From assembly GCF_024529975.1 (NCBI RefSeq), contig NZ_AP024897.1, positions 1,364,001-1,428,000 of the forward strand: a DNA stretch of 64,000 nucleotides, given 5' to 3'. Positions 17,445-25,632 of this stretch are shown piece by piece. The DNA is from Vibrio quintilis. GTDB lineage: Bacteria > Pseudomonadota > Gammaproteobacteria > Enterobacterales > Vibrionaceae. The translations under genes were made by a program, and so were the position numbers. How positions within the stretch are numbered: position 1 is the first letter of the stretch; every line of letters starts with the position of its first letter. The notes beneath the pieces were generated by a model that saw only the letters and a list, made by a program, of their open reading frames with translations, was not told where the DNA came from and did no database searches.

Positions 17445-18793
17445 TGGACGCGGAAATTCATGATTCGATTGAACAGGTGCTCAATGGACCTGTGTATCAG
17501 GCTTATGCGTATTCTTACCCGCATAAGACCGCTTACCGTGCTTTTGAGCAACCGGTCCCGCTGGAACAGGTCTGGCAGCCGGAAAAGAAAGATGCGCTGT
17601 TTTTGTATGTTCACGTGCCGTTTTGCAGTATGCGTTGTGGGTTTTGCAATCTGTTTACGCTGGTGAAGCCGGAGCAAACGCTGCCTGATCTGTATCTTGA
17701 TGCTTTATCCCGCCAGATCGAAGCGCTCAGACCGGTGATTGAGCAGGCCGGTTTTGCCCGCTATGCCATCGGTGGCGGCACACCGACGTATCTGACGGAA
17801 GCACAGCTTGACCGTTTATTTACCCTGACGGACTTTGCCGGGATTCAGCCCAATACGCCTACTGGTATTGAATGCTCGCCGGAGACGATCACTGCCGGAA
17901 AAATAAAACTGCTTGCAGAGCGGGGCGTCAGCCGGATCAGCATGGGCGTTCAGTCGTTCACTGACGCGGAAGTGAAAAATCTGGCCAGAAAGCAGGATAA
18001 CCGTCAGGTCAGTCAGGCGATTGATTTGATTCGTACCGGCAGCCAGGCGGATCTGAATCTGGACTTAATCTATGGTATTGCCGGGCAAACCGTCACTTCA
18101 TGGCTGCACTCACTGCAGGAAGCGCTCAGATTTAATCCGGAAGAACTATATCTGTATCCGTTGTATGTCCGTGCAGCAACCGGGCTGGGAAAAATCAAAG
18201 CCGGTGACAAATACATGCCGGATTTAACCGATACGGACCGTCTGGCGCTTTACCGGGCTGGCCGGGATTATTTACTCAGCCAGGGTTACCGGCAAATCTC
18301 GATGCGGATGTTCCGCCGGGCAGATCTTAATGATGCGGACATGCCGCTGTATTCCTGCCAGCAGGACGGTATGCTCGGGCTGGGTGCCGGGGCGCGTTCT
18401 TATACACAGCGGCTGCATTATTCTTCTGAATATGCGGTTGGTCGTCACGGGGTTAAAGCGATTATTGATCACTATCATTCGCAGTCGCAGGAAGATTTCT
18501 CTGCAGCCCGCTATGGTATTGTATTGAGTGAGGAAGAGCAGCGGCGTCGGTTTGTGATTCAGTCGCTGCTGATTGCGGACGGGCTGGACAGAGTTGCCTA
18601 CCAGCAACGGTTCCGTCAGGATTGTATGGCAGATTTTCCGGCACTGCAGCTATTGACAGAACGGGGTCTGGCACGGCAGACAGACATCAGCCTGATACTG
18701 ACTGAGGCTGGTGTTGAGCGGGCCGACAGTATTGGCCCGTGGTTGACATCGGCGGCTGTGCGTCAGGCGATGCATGGCTATCAGATGGCCTGA
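17444..18793 (+). CDS. STM4012 family radical SAM protein (HemN-like)
   Basis: A 449-residue radical SAM enzyme. The [4Fe-4S] motif is Cys61-x3-Cys65-x2-Cys68 in YVHVPFCSMRCGFC, followed by the HemN-like YAIGGGTPTYL and GIECSPETITAGK segments and a HemN-type C-terminal region. It resembles oxygen-independent coproporphyrinogen oxidase, but the operon has no haem genes and it belongs to the STM4012 family. HemN relatives can also act as methyltransferases or cyclopropanases. It is translationally coupled to the hydrolase gene upstream and lies 5 bp from the next radical SAM gene. Confidence 0.88.
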   Translation: MDAEIHDSIEQVLNGPVYQAYAYSYPHKTAYRAFEQPVPLEQVWQPEKKDALFLYVHVPFCSMRCGFCNLFTLVKPEQTLPDLYLDALSRQIEALRPVIEQAGFARYAIGGGTPTYLTEAQLDRLFTLTDFAGIQPNTPTGIECSPETITAGKIKLLAERGVSRISMGVQSFTDAEVKNLARKQDNRQVSQAIDLIRTGSQADLNLDLIYGIAGQTVTSWLHSLQEALRFNPEELYLYPLYVRAATGLGKIKAGDKYMPDLTDTDRLALYRAGRDYLLSQGYRQISMRMFRRADLNDADMPLYSCQQDGMLGLGAGARSYTQRLHYSSEYAVGRHGVKAIIDHYHSQSQEDFSAARYGIVLSEEEQRRRFVIQSLLIADGLDRVAYQQRFRQDCMADFPALQLLTERGLARQTDISLILTEAGVERADSIGPWLTSAAVRQAMHGYQMA

Positions 18794-18798
18794 ACGAC

Positions 18799-19665
18799 AT
18801 GGAGCTGGATATCACTTACCGCGGCCCTTTAAGCAGCTGTAATTATGATTGCGGTTATTGTCCGTTTGCCAAAACCTTTGACGACGCTCAAACCCGGCGC
18901 AAAGACAAAGCCGCGATTGAGCGGTTTTGTGACTGGGTCACATCGAGAAGCGGCACTGATGAACTGCGCATTTTGTTCACACCCTGGGGCGAAGCTCTGG
19001 TCCGGAGCTGGTATCGCAGGGCACTGGTGCGCTTATCCCGCCAGCCTCATGTCAGGCAGGTGGTCATTCAGACAAATATGAGTGTGGCGACCGACTGGCT
19101 CAGGCAGGCTGATCTGAATACGCTGAGTTTGTGGATTACTTATCATCCGTCTCAAATCAGTCTGGAGCAGTTTATGGCGAAGGTCCGTGAACTGGATACG
19201 CTGGGGGTCAGATACAGTGTCGGTATTGTGGGGACGCGGGAGCATCAGGCGGTCGCACGTCAGCTCCGTCAGCAGTTAAACCCGGCGGTTTATCTTTGGG
19301 TGAATGCATATAAAGATGAGCCATCTTACTATCAGCCGGAAGACATTGCTTTCTACCGGCTGATTGATCCCTGGTTTGAGTTAAATCTGCAGGATTATCC
19401 CAGCGAAAATCAATCATGCCATGCCGCCGTCACGGCTGTTTCAGTGGATGGTGACGGTGATGTTTATCCCTGCCATTTTGTTAAACAGACTTTGGGGAAT
19501 CTCTATCAGACAGAATTGCATCAGCTATTGCAGCCCGGTTATTTTTGTCCGAATTTCTCGTGTAACTGTTATATCGGTTACATTCATTTACAAAATATAA
19601 AACCGGCACAAGTGTTCGGTAAAAATAAATTTGAGCGTATTCCTGTTCAGTGGGAGCAAACATAA
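18799..19665 (+). CDS. STM4011 family radical SAM protein
   Basis: A 288-residue radical SAM enzyme, last in the operon. The cluster motif is Cys14-x3-Cys18-x2-Cys21 (SSCNYDCGYC), very near the N-terminus. The C-terminal quarter has more cysteines (QSCHAA, VYPCHF, YFCPNFSCNC), as in SPASM/twitch proteins that bind auxiliary Fe-S clusters and often act on peptides. The ATG at 18799 is chosen because it precedes the family start and lies 5 bp after the upstream stop; an in-frame upstream ATG lies inside the previous gene. Peptide modification is a reasonable guess. Confidence 0.87.
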   Translation: MELDITYRGPLSSCNYDCGYCPFAKTFDDAQTRRKDKAAIERFCDWVTSRSGTDELRILFTPWGEALVRSWYRRALVRLSRQPHVRQVVIQTNMSVATDWLRQADLNTLSLWITYHPSQISLEQFMAKVRELDTLGVRYSVGIVGTREHQAVARQLRQQLNPAVYLWVNAYKDEPSYYQPEDIAFYRLIDPWFELNLQDYPSENQSCHAAVTAVSVDGDGDVYPCHFVKQTLGNLYQTELHQLLQPGYFCPNFSCNCYIGYIHLQNIKPAQVFGKNKFERIPVQWEQT

Positions 19666-20132
19666 TATGACTGTATGTGGTTTAGTTCATTTCTGAGTGA
19701 CCACAGATATTTAATTGATACTTGTATAGAATTGCTATTAACCTATTTAACATCTTATTATTTTGATTTGCTTAAAAAAATGAAACGACGTTTTTGATTT
19801 GTTTGTTTATATCAAAAAAAAACGTTGTTTTTTCTTAAGTTTTCCTGTTAAATTCACGGCTGGAAAGTTGGCTGTTTCAGTCAGCCGGACCTCAAAGGGG
19901 TAAACCGGTTCCGAAGTGCGCAAAACTATGATCTTCGGTTTACCCCTTGACTTTACTTTTCCCCCTGCCTGATTTTGTTTTCAGATTGACCATACGCAAA
20001 CGTTTTCCTCATATTATCAGTAAGTTAACAGCACAAATTTTCCCATTCGACAGATTGCCTGTTCCGGTGAAGTATGACATGATGATTTTTTCATCAACCT
20101 GAATGCCGCCATAAATAACGGGAGAAATAAGT
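19666..20132. other. Structured AT-rich intergenic region
   Basis: No protein gene is supported. It contains a 5-bp stem (GGCTG/CAGCC, 19870-19886) and a 13-bp perfect inverted repeat (19895-19948). No tRNA or known riboswitch could be assigned. Confidence 0.5.
19895..19948. repeat. 13-bp perfect inverted repeat, AAGGGGTAAACCG
   Basis: AAGGGGTAAACCG (19895-19907) pairs perfectly with CGGTTTACCCCTT (19936-19948), with a 28-nt loop that contains GCGCAAAAC. It sits between the radical SAM operon end and a LysE-type gene. It could be a terminator-like hairpin, a leader RNA or an operator. A related GGGGTAAACCG appears once more near 24025. Confidence 0.6.
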
Positions 20133-20750
20133 GTGATAAGTGCTGAATTTTTACTGACATCCCTGATTGTGGTACTGATGCCGGGAACCGGCGTTATTTA
20201 TACGGTGGCGACCGGATTATTTCGCGGAAAAAAAGCCGGTTTATTTGCTGCGTTGGGTTGTACGCTTGGGATTCTGCCGTCACTGATTGCAAGTATTACC
20301 GGGCTGGCTATTATTTTTCATACCAGCGCACTGGCCTTTCAGGGGGTTAAACTTGCCGGGGTGGCTTATTTACTTTATTTGGCCTGGTCGACACTGAAAT
20401 CAGATAATAGCCTGGCATTTCATGAAAAACCGGAACAGAAAAGTTTTTCCCGGATTGCTTTAAAAGGCTTTCTGATTAATATTCTTAATCCGAAGCTGAC
20501 TATCTTTTTCCTTGCGTTTTTACCTCAGTTTATTCCTCATCATGCCGGACATCCGGCTTATCATATGTTGTTACCTGGGATCACATTGATGGTCATGACG
20601 CTTGGTGTCTTTATGCTGTATGGCTTATTGGCGAACCGGGTCCGGCATGATGTGATTCATTCCCGGTGGGTGACGACATGACTGCAGCGGCTGTTTGCCG
20701 GTAGTTTCGCCGCATCAGGCGTGAAACTGGCACTCACTGAGCATCATTAA
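20133..20750 (+). pseudogene. LysE-family exporter with in-frame TGA near the C-terminus
   Basis: An amino-acid/homoserine-lactone exporter of the LysE/RhtB family with membrane helices throughout (VLMPGTGVIYTVATG near the start; NPKLTIFFLAFLPQF in the middle). The reading frame stops at TGA 20679-20681 after 182 codons. The same frame then continues for 22 codons (LQRLFAGSFAASGVKLALTE, then HH) to TAA at 20748-20750. That tail is typical of the family's last helix, and a tryptophan codon would fit the TGA position. The gene is therefore probably truncated by one nonsense change. A functional shorter product or a sequencing error cannot be excluded. Confidence 0.75.
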
Positions 20751-21099
20751 TCTGCTGTGAATGTCCTGTCGGTCAGGGATCTGAGTGACACGATTCCTTG
20801 ATGCTTGTTAGCCTATTGTTAATTTAATGATAATCTATTGTGCTGTTATCGTGTTGATTTTACATTTATTATCACATATAGTGATTTAACTATTATTTAA
20901 TTAAATCGTATTTTTTGTATTTTTCTTTTACCATAATCTTCCTTTCTTTGTTTCTTTTTCATTAAATCCTGTAAAAAAATATTCAATTAACATTTTACAC
21001 ATCAATATATTGATGATACTTATATACATGTATATGAAAATATACGCATGTGTTTAATTATCATTGATTCACAAAGTGATTCACACAAAGGAAGTGCAA
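20751..21099. other. AT-rich promoter region of the protease gene
   Basis: No gene, RNA or clear repeat is seen. It is very AT-rich, with several possible -10 elements, as expected upstream of an exported-protein gene. Confidence 0.4.
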
Positions 21100-21930
21100 A
21101 TGCAACTAAATATAAAAAAAGTTTCTGCCTGTCTTGCGTTATCTGCGATCGCCGCATATCCGCTTGCCAGTGCAGCTTCGTCAGATGTCTCAAAAATTAT
21201 TAACGGAACGAAGTCGCCTCAGGGGCAGTGGCCTTTTATGACGGCTGTTGTGTCAAAAGGCAGTAGCGCTTACTACGGTCAGTTCTGTGGTGCAAGCTAC
21301 ATTGGTGGCGGTTATGTATTGACAGCAGCACACTGTGTGGTGGACACCACCGCCAGTAAAATTGAAGTTGTTATCGGGCTGAACAATCTGAGTAAAGAAA
21401 GCTCAGAAGGTGTGCGTGTTGGCGTGAAGTCTATCTCAGTCCACAGTGGTTACAATTCAAGCACGATGCGCAACGATATGGCTGTGCTTAAACTGAAGAA
21501 AAATGTGGATGCAACACCAGTGAAACTGGCTTCTTCTTCTGAAGCGGCGGCGTTATCATCCGGCGACAGTATGGTTGTGATGGGTTGGGGGAACCGCTCA
21601 ACAAGTGGCAGTTCATTCCCTGATGCGCTTTATCAGGTGACTGTACCATTTGTTGATTTGGGTACCTGTCAGAGTCCTGGCGGTAGCTACAACAGTGTCT
21701 CTTATGACAATGTGTGTGCCGGTTTGAAACAGGGTGGTAAAGATTCCTGTCAGGGCGACAGTGGTGGTCCGCTGGTGCGTAAAGTTGATGGCGTTTACAA
21801 ACAGTTTGGTGTTGTCAGCTGGGGTATCGGTTGTGCGCAGCCAAATGCTTACGGCGTGTATTCTAATGTCGGTTATTTTGATTCTACCGGCTGGCTTGAA
21901 GCACATACGCCAGGCTTAGATTTGTACTGA
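21100..21930 (+). CDS. Secreted trypsin-like serine protease (S1 family)
   Basis: A 276-residue chymotrypsin-fold protease. A Sec signal peptide (about residues 1-26, ending ASA) is followed by a short propeptide and the activation site KIINGT, as in trypsinogen. The catalytic triad is visible: His78 in TAAHC, Asp126 in RNDMAVL and Ser221 in GDSGGPL. Asp215, six residues before the serine, predicts cleavage after Lys/Arg. The start at 21100 has an AAGGAAG ribosome site and removes 12 non-signal residues. Unlike many Vibrio S1 proteases it has no C-terminal GlyGly-CTERM or extension. It is monocistronic, followed by a strong terminator. Confidence 0.92.
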   Translation: MQLNIKKVSACLALSAIAAYPLASAASSDVSKIINGTKSPQGQWPFMTAVVSKGSSAYYGQFCGASYIGGGYVLTAAHCVVDTTASKIEVVIGLNNLSKESSEGVRVGVKSISVHSGYNSSTMRNDMAVLKLKKNVDATPVKLASSSEAAALSSGDSMVVMGWGNRSTSGSSFPDALYQVTVPFVDLGTCQSPGGSYNSVSYDNVCAGLKQGGKDSCQGDSGGPLVRKVDGVYKQFGVVSWGIGCAQPNAYGVYSNVGYFDSTGWLEAHTPGLDLY

Positions 21931-21979
21931 TACAATCAGTCTCATCTTGTTTCTGAGGTCTTCAGACCTTAAGTCCGGG

Positions 21980-22012
21980 AAAGGCATTCATCTTCGGGTG
22001 AATGCCTTTTCT
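21980..22012 (+). terminator. Rho-independent terminator after the protease gene
   Basis: An 11-bp perfect stem (AAAGGCATTCA / TGAATGCCTTT) with an 8-nt loop, followed by TTCTC. It lies about 50 bp after the protease stop and before the convergent MCP gene. Confidence 0.8.
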
Positions 22013-22035
22013 CTGATCTGCGGTAAATGATCGCA

Positions 22036-23988
22036 TCAGGCGACCTTAAACTGAGCGACGAGCTGATGCAGCTGATCGGCCAGCCGGGCTATTTCATTAC
22101 TTGAACTTTGGGTCTGATTGGAAGCAACTGCATTCTCCTGAGCAATCTGTTTGACGTTGACCACATTTTCATTAATGCTCTCTGCCACGGAGCTCTGCTC
22201 TTCTGCCGCACTGGCGATCTGAATATTCATATCATTAATCACACTGATGGCGTGAATAATGGCATGCAGGGATTCGGTGGTTTCCGCTGCCTGTGCGACG
22301 CACAGTTTAGCCTGTTCTTTTCCCTGACTCATGGCATCAACCGTGCCTTTGGTGCCGGACTGCAGTTCTCCGATAATGTTTTGTATCTCGCAGGTTGAAT
22401 CCTGTGTCCGGGACGCCAGACACCGCACTTCATCGGCCACCACAGCAAATCCGCGGCCCTGCTCTCCGGCACGTGCGGCTTCGATCGCTGCATTCAGTGC
22501 CAGCAAATTGGTTTGATCAGCAATGTCACGAATGACATCCAGAATCCGGCTGATATTCAGCACTTCCTGCTCTACTTCATGGAGTTTTTGCGAGGAGTGA
22601 TTCACGTTATCTGAAAGCGCATTGATTGACTCAATGGTTCTTTCGACCACACCGGCGCCGGATTTTGCTTCCCGGTCGGCATCCCCAGCCGCATCAGCAG
22701 CTTTGGCTGCGTTATCTGCCACATCATGGACAGTGGCCGTCATCTCATTCATCGCTGTTGCGACCAGCTCAGTTTCAGATTCCTGCTGAACAATCCCTTT
22801 AGAGGTCTGCTCGGTCACAGTGGCCAGCTCCTCAGAGGCAGAAGCCAGTTCCGAACTGGCACCGGAGATGGTTAACATCATCCGCTTCAGGTGCGTTGCG
22901 GTGTTTTGCACCGCCTGGAGTAGCAGGCCGGTTTCATCGCGGCTGGTTTTTCCGATATTGATGGTCAGATCACCCTGTGCCAGCAGGTTTGCTGCATTCA
23001 CAGCCCGGTGAATCGGTTTGGTGATCGTGATGGTCAGCAGATACGCTGCGGTTATACCGAGCGCCACAGCAACAACAGATAATAAGACGGTGATTTGAAT
23101 ACTTCTGGCGGTATTTGCTTTGAGTGCCGGTCCCAGTTTTTCCTGTTCCTGCATCACCGATGACTTGATTTTTTCAGCATCAGCAGCAATCTTTGGCCCG
23201 ATTTTGTTGAGCGTGCCGTGAATCATCTGATTTCTCTGTTCAATGATCTGATGAATATCCTGCATGTCACGGATATAGCTGGTGTGAGCCGCCTTAAAGC
23301 CGGAAAACAGACTGCGGATCTCTGCATTGTGCACATACTGATCAAGTGAATTGATATCACGGGTCAGTGACTGTCCCATATTTTTCATCGCAATATCAAA
23401 ATCTTCACGGCTGTTTGACTGCATGAATTTAACCACAAATAAACGGCCGGTCAGCATTTTTTCCTGAACCTGGCTGGCGAAATAAATCAAGCCGTCGTTA
23501 TTATTCTCACGGGCCATGCTGATGATCTTCGTGATAGTGTCATCCATTGTCTGGCCATTTGGGGTCAGGTGCTGTTCACTGAGCGTTTTTCTTTTCTGCA
23601 TTAAGCGGATGACCTGATCAAATGCACTGCGGTAGCTGGCTATTTCTGAACTGATGTTGTTCACCAGCGCTGAACGTCCGGAATGGGTAATCTGCTGCCG
23701 GGACTGGTTCAGCTCGTCCATCATGACAGACAGATACTGATTGTATTGAGCCAGACTCTGCGCATTCTTCGTGCTCATGTAATCTTTAACATTCATCCTG
23801 ACCATTAACATATTCGCCTGCAACCTGCTGGCCAGAATGGTCTCTTTGGCGAGTTCCCTGTACTGAGCAATACCATCATTGGTATACCTGAGCGCATAGA
23901 TACCTGCGCCGAGAGTAATAGATAAAAGAATCAGGATAATGCCGAATCCTGCACCGATTTTTAATCCAAGCTTCATATCTTTTAACAT
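22036..23988 (-). CDS. Methyl-accepting chemotaxis protein with long helical sensor
   Basis: A 650-residue chemoreceptor. An N-terminal membrane helix (about 10-32) is followed by an extended helical periplasmic region of about 270 residues resembling HBM/4HB-type sensor bundles, then a second membrane helix (about 300-322), HAMP, and a signalling domain carrying [19 protein letters not shown] and [16 protein letters not shown] cysteine replaces the usual residue in the last motif (EVRCLA). The start has an AGGTGAAG site. HBM-type sensors in other bacteria bind carboxylates, but the ligand here is unknown. It is located next to the citrate regulon, though separately transcribed. Confidence 0.9.
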   Translation of the reverse strand: MLKDMKLGLKIGAGFGIILILLSITLGAGIYALRYTNDGIAQYRELAKETILASRLQANMLMVRMNVKDYMSTKNAQSLAQYNQYLSVMMDELNQSRQQITHSGRSALVNNISSEIASYRSAFDQVIRLMQKRKTLSEQHLTPNGQTMDDTITKIISMARENNNDGLIYFASQVQEKMLTGRLFVVKFMQSNSREDFDIAMKNMGQSLTRDINSLDQYVHNAEIRSLFSGFKAAHTSYIRDMQDIHQIIEQRNQMIHGTLNKIGPKIAADAEKIKSSVMQEQEKLGPALKANTARSIQITVLLSVVAVALGITAAYLLTITITKPIHRAVNAANLLAQGDLTINIGKTSRDETGLLLQAVQNTATHLKRMMLTISGASSELASASEELATVTEQTSKGIVQQESETELVATAMNEMTATVHDVADNAAKAADAAGDADREAKSGAGVVERTIESINALSDNVNHSSQKLHEVEQEVLNISRILDVIRDIADQTNLLALNAAIEAARAGEQGRGFAVVADEVRCLASRTQDSTCEIQNIIGELQSGTKGTVDAMSQGKEQAKLCVAQAAETTESLHAIIHAISVINDMNIQIASAAEEQSSVAESINENVVNVKQIAQENAVASNQTQSSSNEIARLADQLHQLVAQFKVA

Positions 23989-24475
23989 AGCTTCACCTAT
24001 CTGAGTTGGTTTTCTGACAGGGGGGTAAACCGTTCACATAATCTGAGTTGCCGGGCATGCACGGTTTGTTGTCTTTTGTGTTTCTTTTAACAATGAATAC
24101 CAGTATGCCCTTTGATTAAGCAGAGTTAAGAATTCGCCGGTACATCTATAAATCTAGTCGATATAAATGTGAAATTCTTGGCATACAAATAGTTGAATAT
24201 CAATCTAAACGGGAAATAAACAGGAAATTGTATGGTAAAAGTTGCTGGTTTTTTAAACAGAAGCTGCTGAATTATGACGATTTGTACCCAGATCAGGACT
24301 CAATTTCAAATAAAAAACATTAACCACAAATAGGGTATAAAAAATATATTTTTTTATGATTTGGAACGGCATTTAATGGGGCTGGATCATGTTTTAATCC
24401 TTCCGTTTCCCGGCAACGTGAGTCATTCCTTGTCAGTTGTCCGGGGATTCATGTCTCCACAACACAGGTAATATC
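23989..24475. other. Intergenic region, AT-rich
   Basis: It holds the divergent promoters of the MCP gene and the small gene. A GGGGTAAACCG sequence near 24025 matches one arm of the hairpin at 19895. No gene is supported. Confidence 0.4.
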
Positions 24476-24754
24476 ATGATAGTCAATAATATTTCTGATG
24501 AACTTATCAGTGAAAAGTCCAAAAGAGAGTGGCTTGAATACTGGATGCACTTCAGTGCCGGTAAAAATAAATTTTGTAGTGAAGTGAACTGTATCGAAAA
24601 CCATGAACATGGCGTCCTGGTGAATAAGTCTTCCGATCCGGATAATACTCAGATTTTTGTTGTGCCGCTATGCAAAGCGCATAGTGATAACTTCAAACGT
24701 CAGCTGGAAATTGAAGACGGGACTGAAGTGATTCCGGCCAATCTGACACTTTGA
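24476..24754 (+). CDS. Small Cys/His protein, HNH-like zinc fold, unknown function
   Basis: A 92-residue soluble protein. It has two clustered cysteines (FCSEVNC), a histidine pair (NHEHGV) and a final PLCKAH. This C-x4-C...C-x2-H arrangement is like the metal-binding part of HNH-type proteins, but the catalytic His-Asn-His set is incomplete. The ATG at 24476 is chosen for the AGGT site; an earlier start would add 13 residues. It probably binds zinc. It is followed by a hairpin and is not obviously linked to the citrate genes. Confidence 0.65.
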   Translation: MIVNNISDELISEKSKREWLEYWMHFSAGKNKFCSEVNCIENHEHGVLVNKSSDPDNTQIFVVPLCKAHSDNFKRQLEIEDGTEVIPANLTL

Positions 24755-24761
24755 TTGCGCA

Positions 24762-24816
24762 GGAAAAGAACGCTTTCGGGAGGGATGACGAAGCGTTCGC
24801 TGTTCCTGTTTTTCCT
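24762..24816 (+). terminator. Probable terminator after the small gene
   Basis: GAACGCTT and AAGCGTTC form an 8-bp stem. Sequence after the hairpin is T-rich (CTGTTTTTCCTG). Confidence 0.55.
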
Positions 24817-24954
24817 GTATTCAGGACGGTTTTTTGCGATTTCCCTGACGGTTGGTTCTGGGTATTTATCGCTGTGTTCCGTTGATTTCCTTTGGCAATT
24901 TCTTCTGGTTATTTTCTTATGATTTTCTCTGGCTGTTTTGTTGCTATTTTGTTG

Positions 24955-25632
24955 CTATTTTTTTTGGTAAACGCGCTCCGGTCTGCCGACCCGTCCGTGT
25001 TGAATCACTGCATTTAAATATCCTTTGGCCGTGAGAAATTCCAGATAACGGCGGGCCGTTGTTTTACTGATGCCAATCTCTTTTCCCAGTGTTTCTGCGG
25101 TATAAATAATTTCTTTGTCACCGAAAGCAAAAGTGACTTTATCGAGTGTCAGCTCATCGATGCCTTTGGGCAGTTGTTGCAGGTGTGCTGATTTTGACTG
25201 AAAGTTAAATAACTCGTCCACATGTCGCTGGCTGATGCTGTCATTCGCTTTCAGTGAACTGGTGTATTTCAGATAACGATCCAGCGAGTCAGACAGGCGA
25301 TCGTAAGAAATTGGTTTGAGCAGATAATCAAACACACCGCACCGCATGCCTTCACGAACCGTTTCCATATCATTGGCTGCGGTGATAAAAATCACATCCG
25401 GCGCATGTTTGTTGGTCGTCATTTCTTTGAGCAAATCAATGCCTTTACCATCCGGCAGATAGTTATCCAGCAGGATGAGTTTGGGCTTCAGCAACTGAAT
25501 CATCTTCCGTGTCTCAGCCAGATTTCTGGCAATACCGATCGGCCTGAAACGTTGGGTTTGCTGAAGATAATCGACATGAAACTCAGCAATGTTTGTCTCA
25601 TCTTCAACAATCAATACGTCATAATTTTCCAT
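24955..25632 (-). CDS. citB: CitB-type response regulator (citrate-responsive)
   Basis: The response regulator of the CitA-CitB pair, which activates citrate fermentation genes when citrate is present anaerobically. Its 225 residues comprise a receiver domain (acidic residues in IVEDE, phospho-acceptor Asp in LILLDNYLPDGKG, lysine in LLKPISYD) and a C-terminal winged helix of the CitB/DcuR kind (KEIGISKTTARRYLEFL). It overlaps the kinase gene by 14 bp. Order and orientation next to oadB match the V. cholerae citrate locus. Confidence 0.9.
   Translation of the reverse strand: MENYDVLIVEDETNIAEFHVDYLQQTQRFRPIGIARNLAETRKMIQLLKPKLILLDNYLPDGKGIDLLKEMTTNKHAPDVIFITAANDMETVREGMRCGVFDYLLKPISYDRLSDSLDRYLKYTSSLKANDSISQRHVDELFNFQSKSAHLQQLPKGIDELTLDKVTFAFGDKEIIYTAETLGKEIGISKTTARRYLEFLTAKGYLNAVIQHGRVGRPERVYQKK

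Noticed and set aside
17444..18793. Coproporphyrinogen III oxidase HemN
   Set aside because: It is HemN-like, but it sits in the STM4015-STM4011 operon with no haem genes, so the family name STM4012 is preferred.
19895..19948. c-di-GMP-I riboswitch
   Set aside because: Only a GCGCAAAAC loop and one stem resemble it; the conserved second hairpin is absent, so it is reported only as an unassigned structure.
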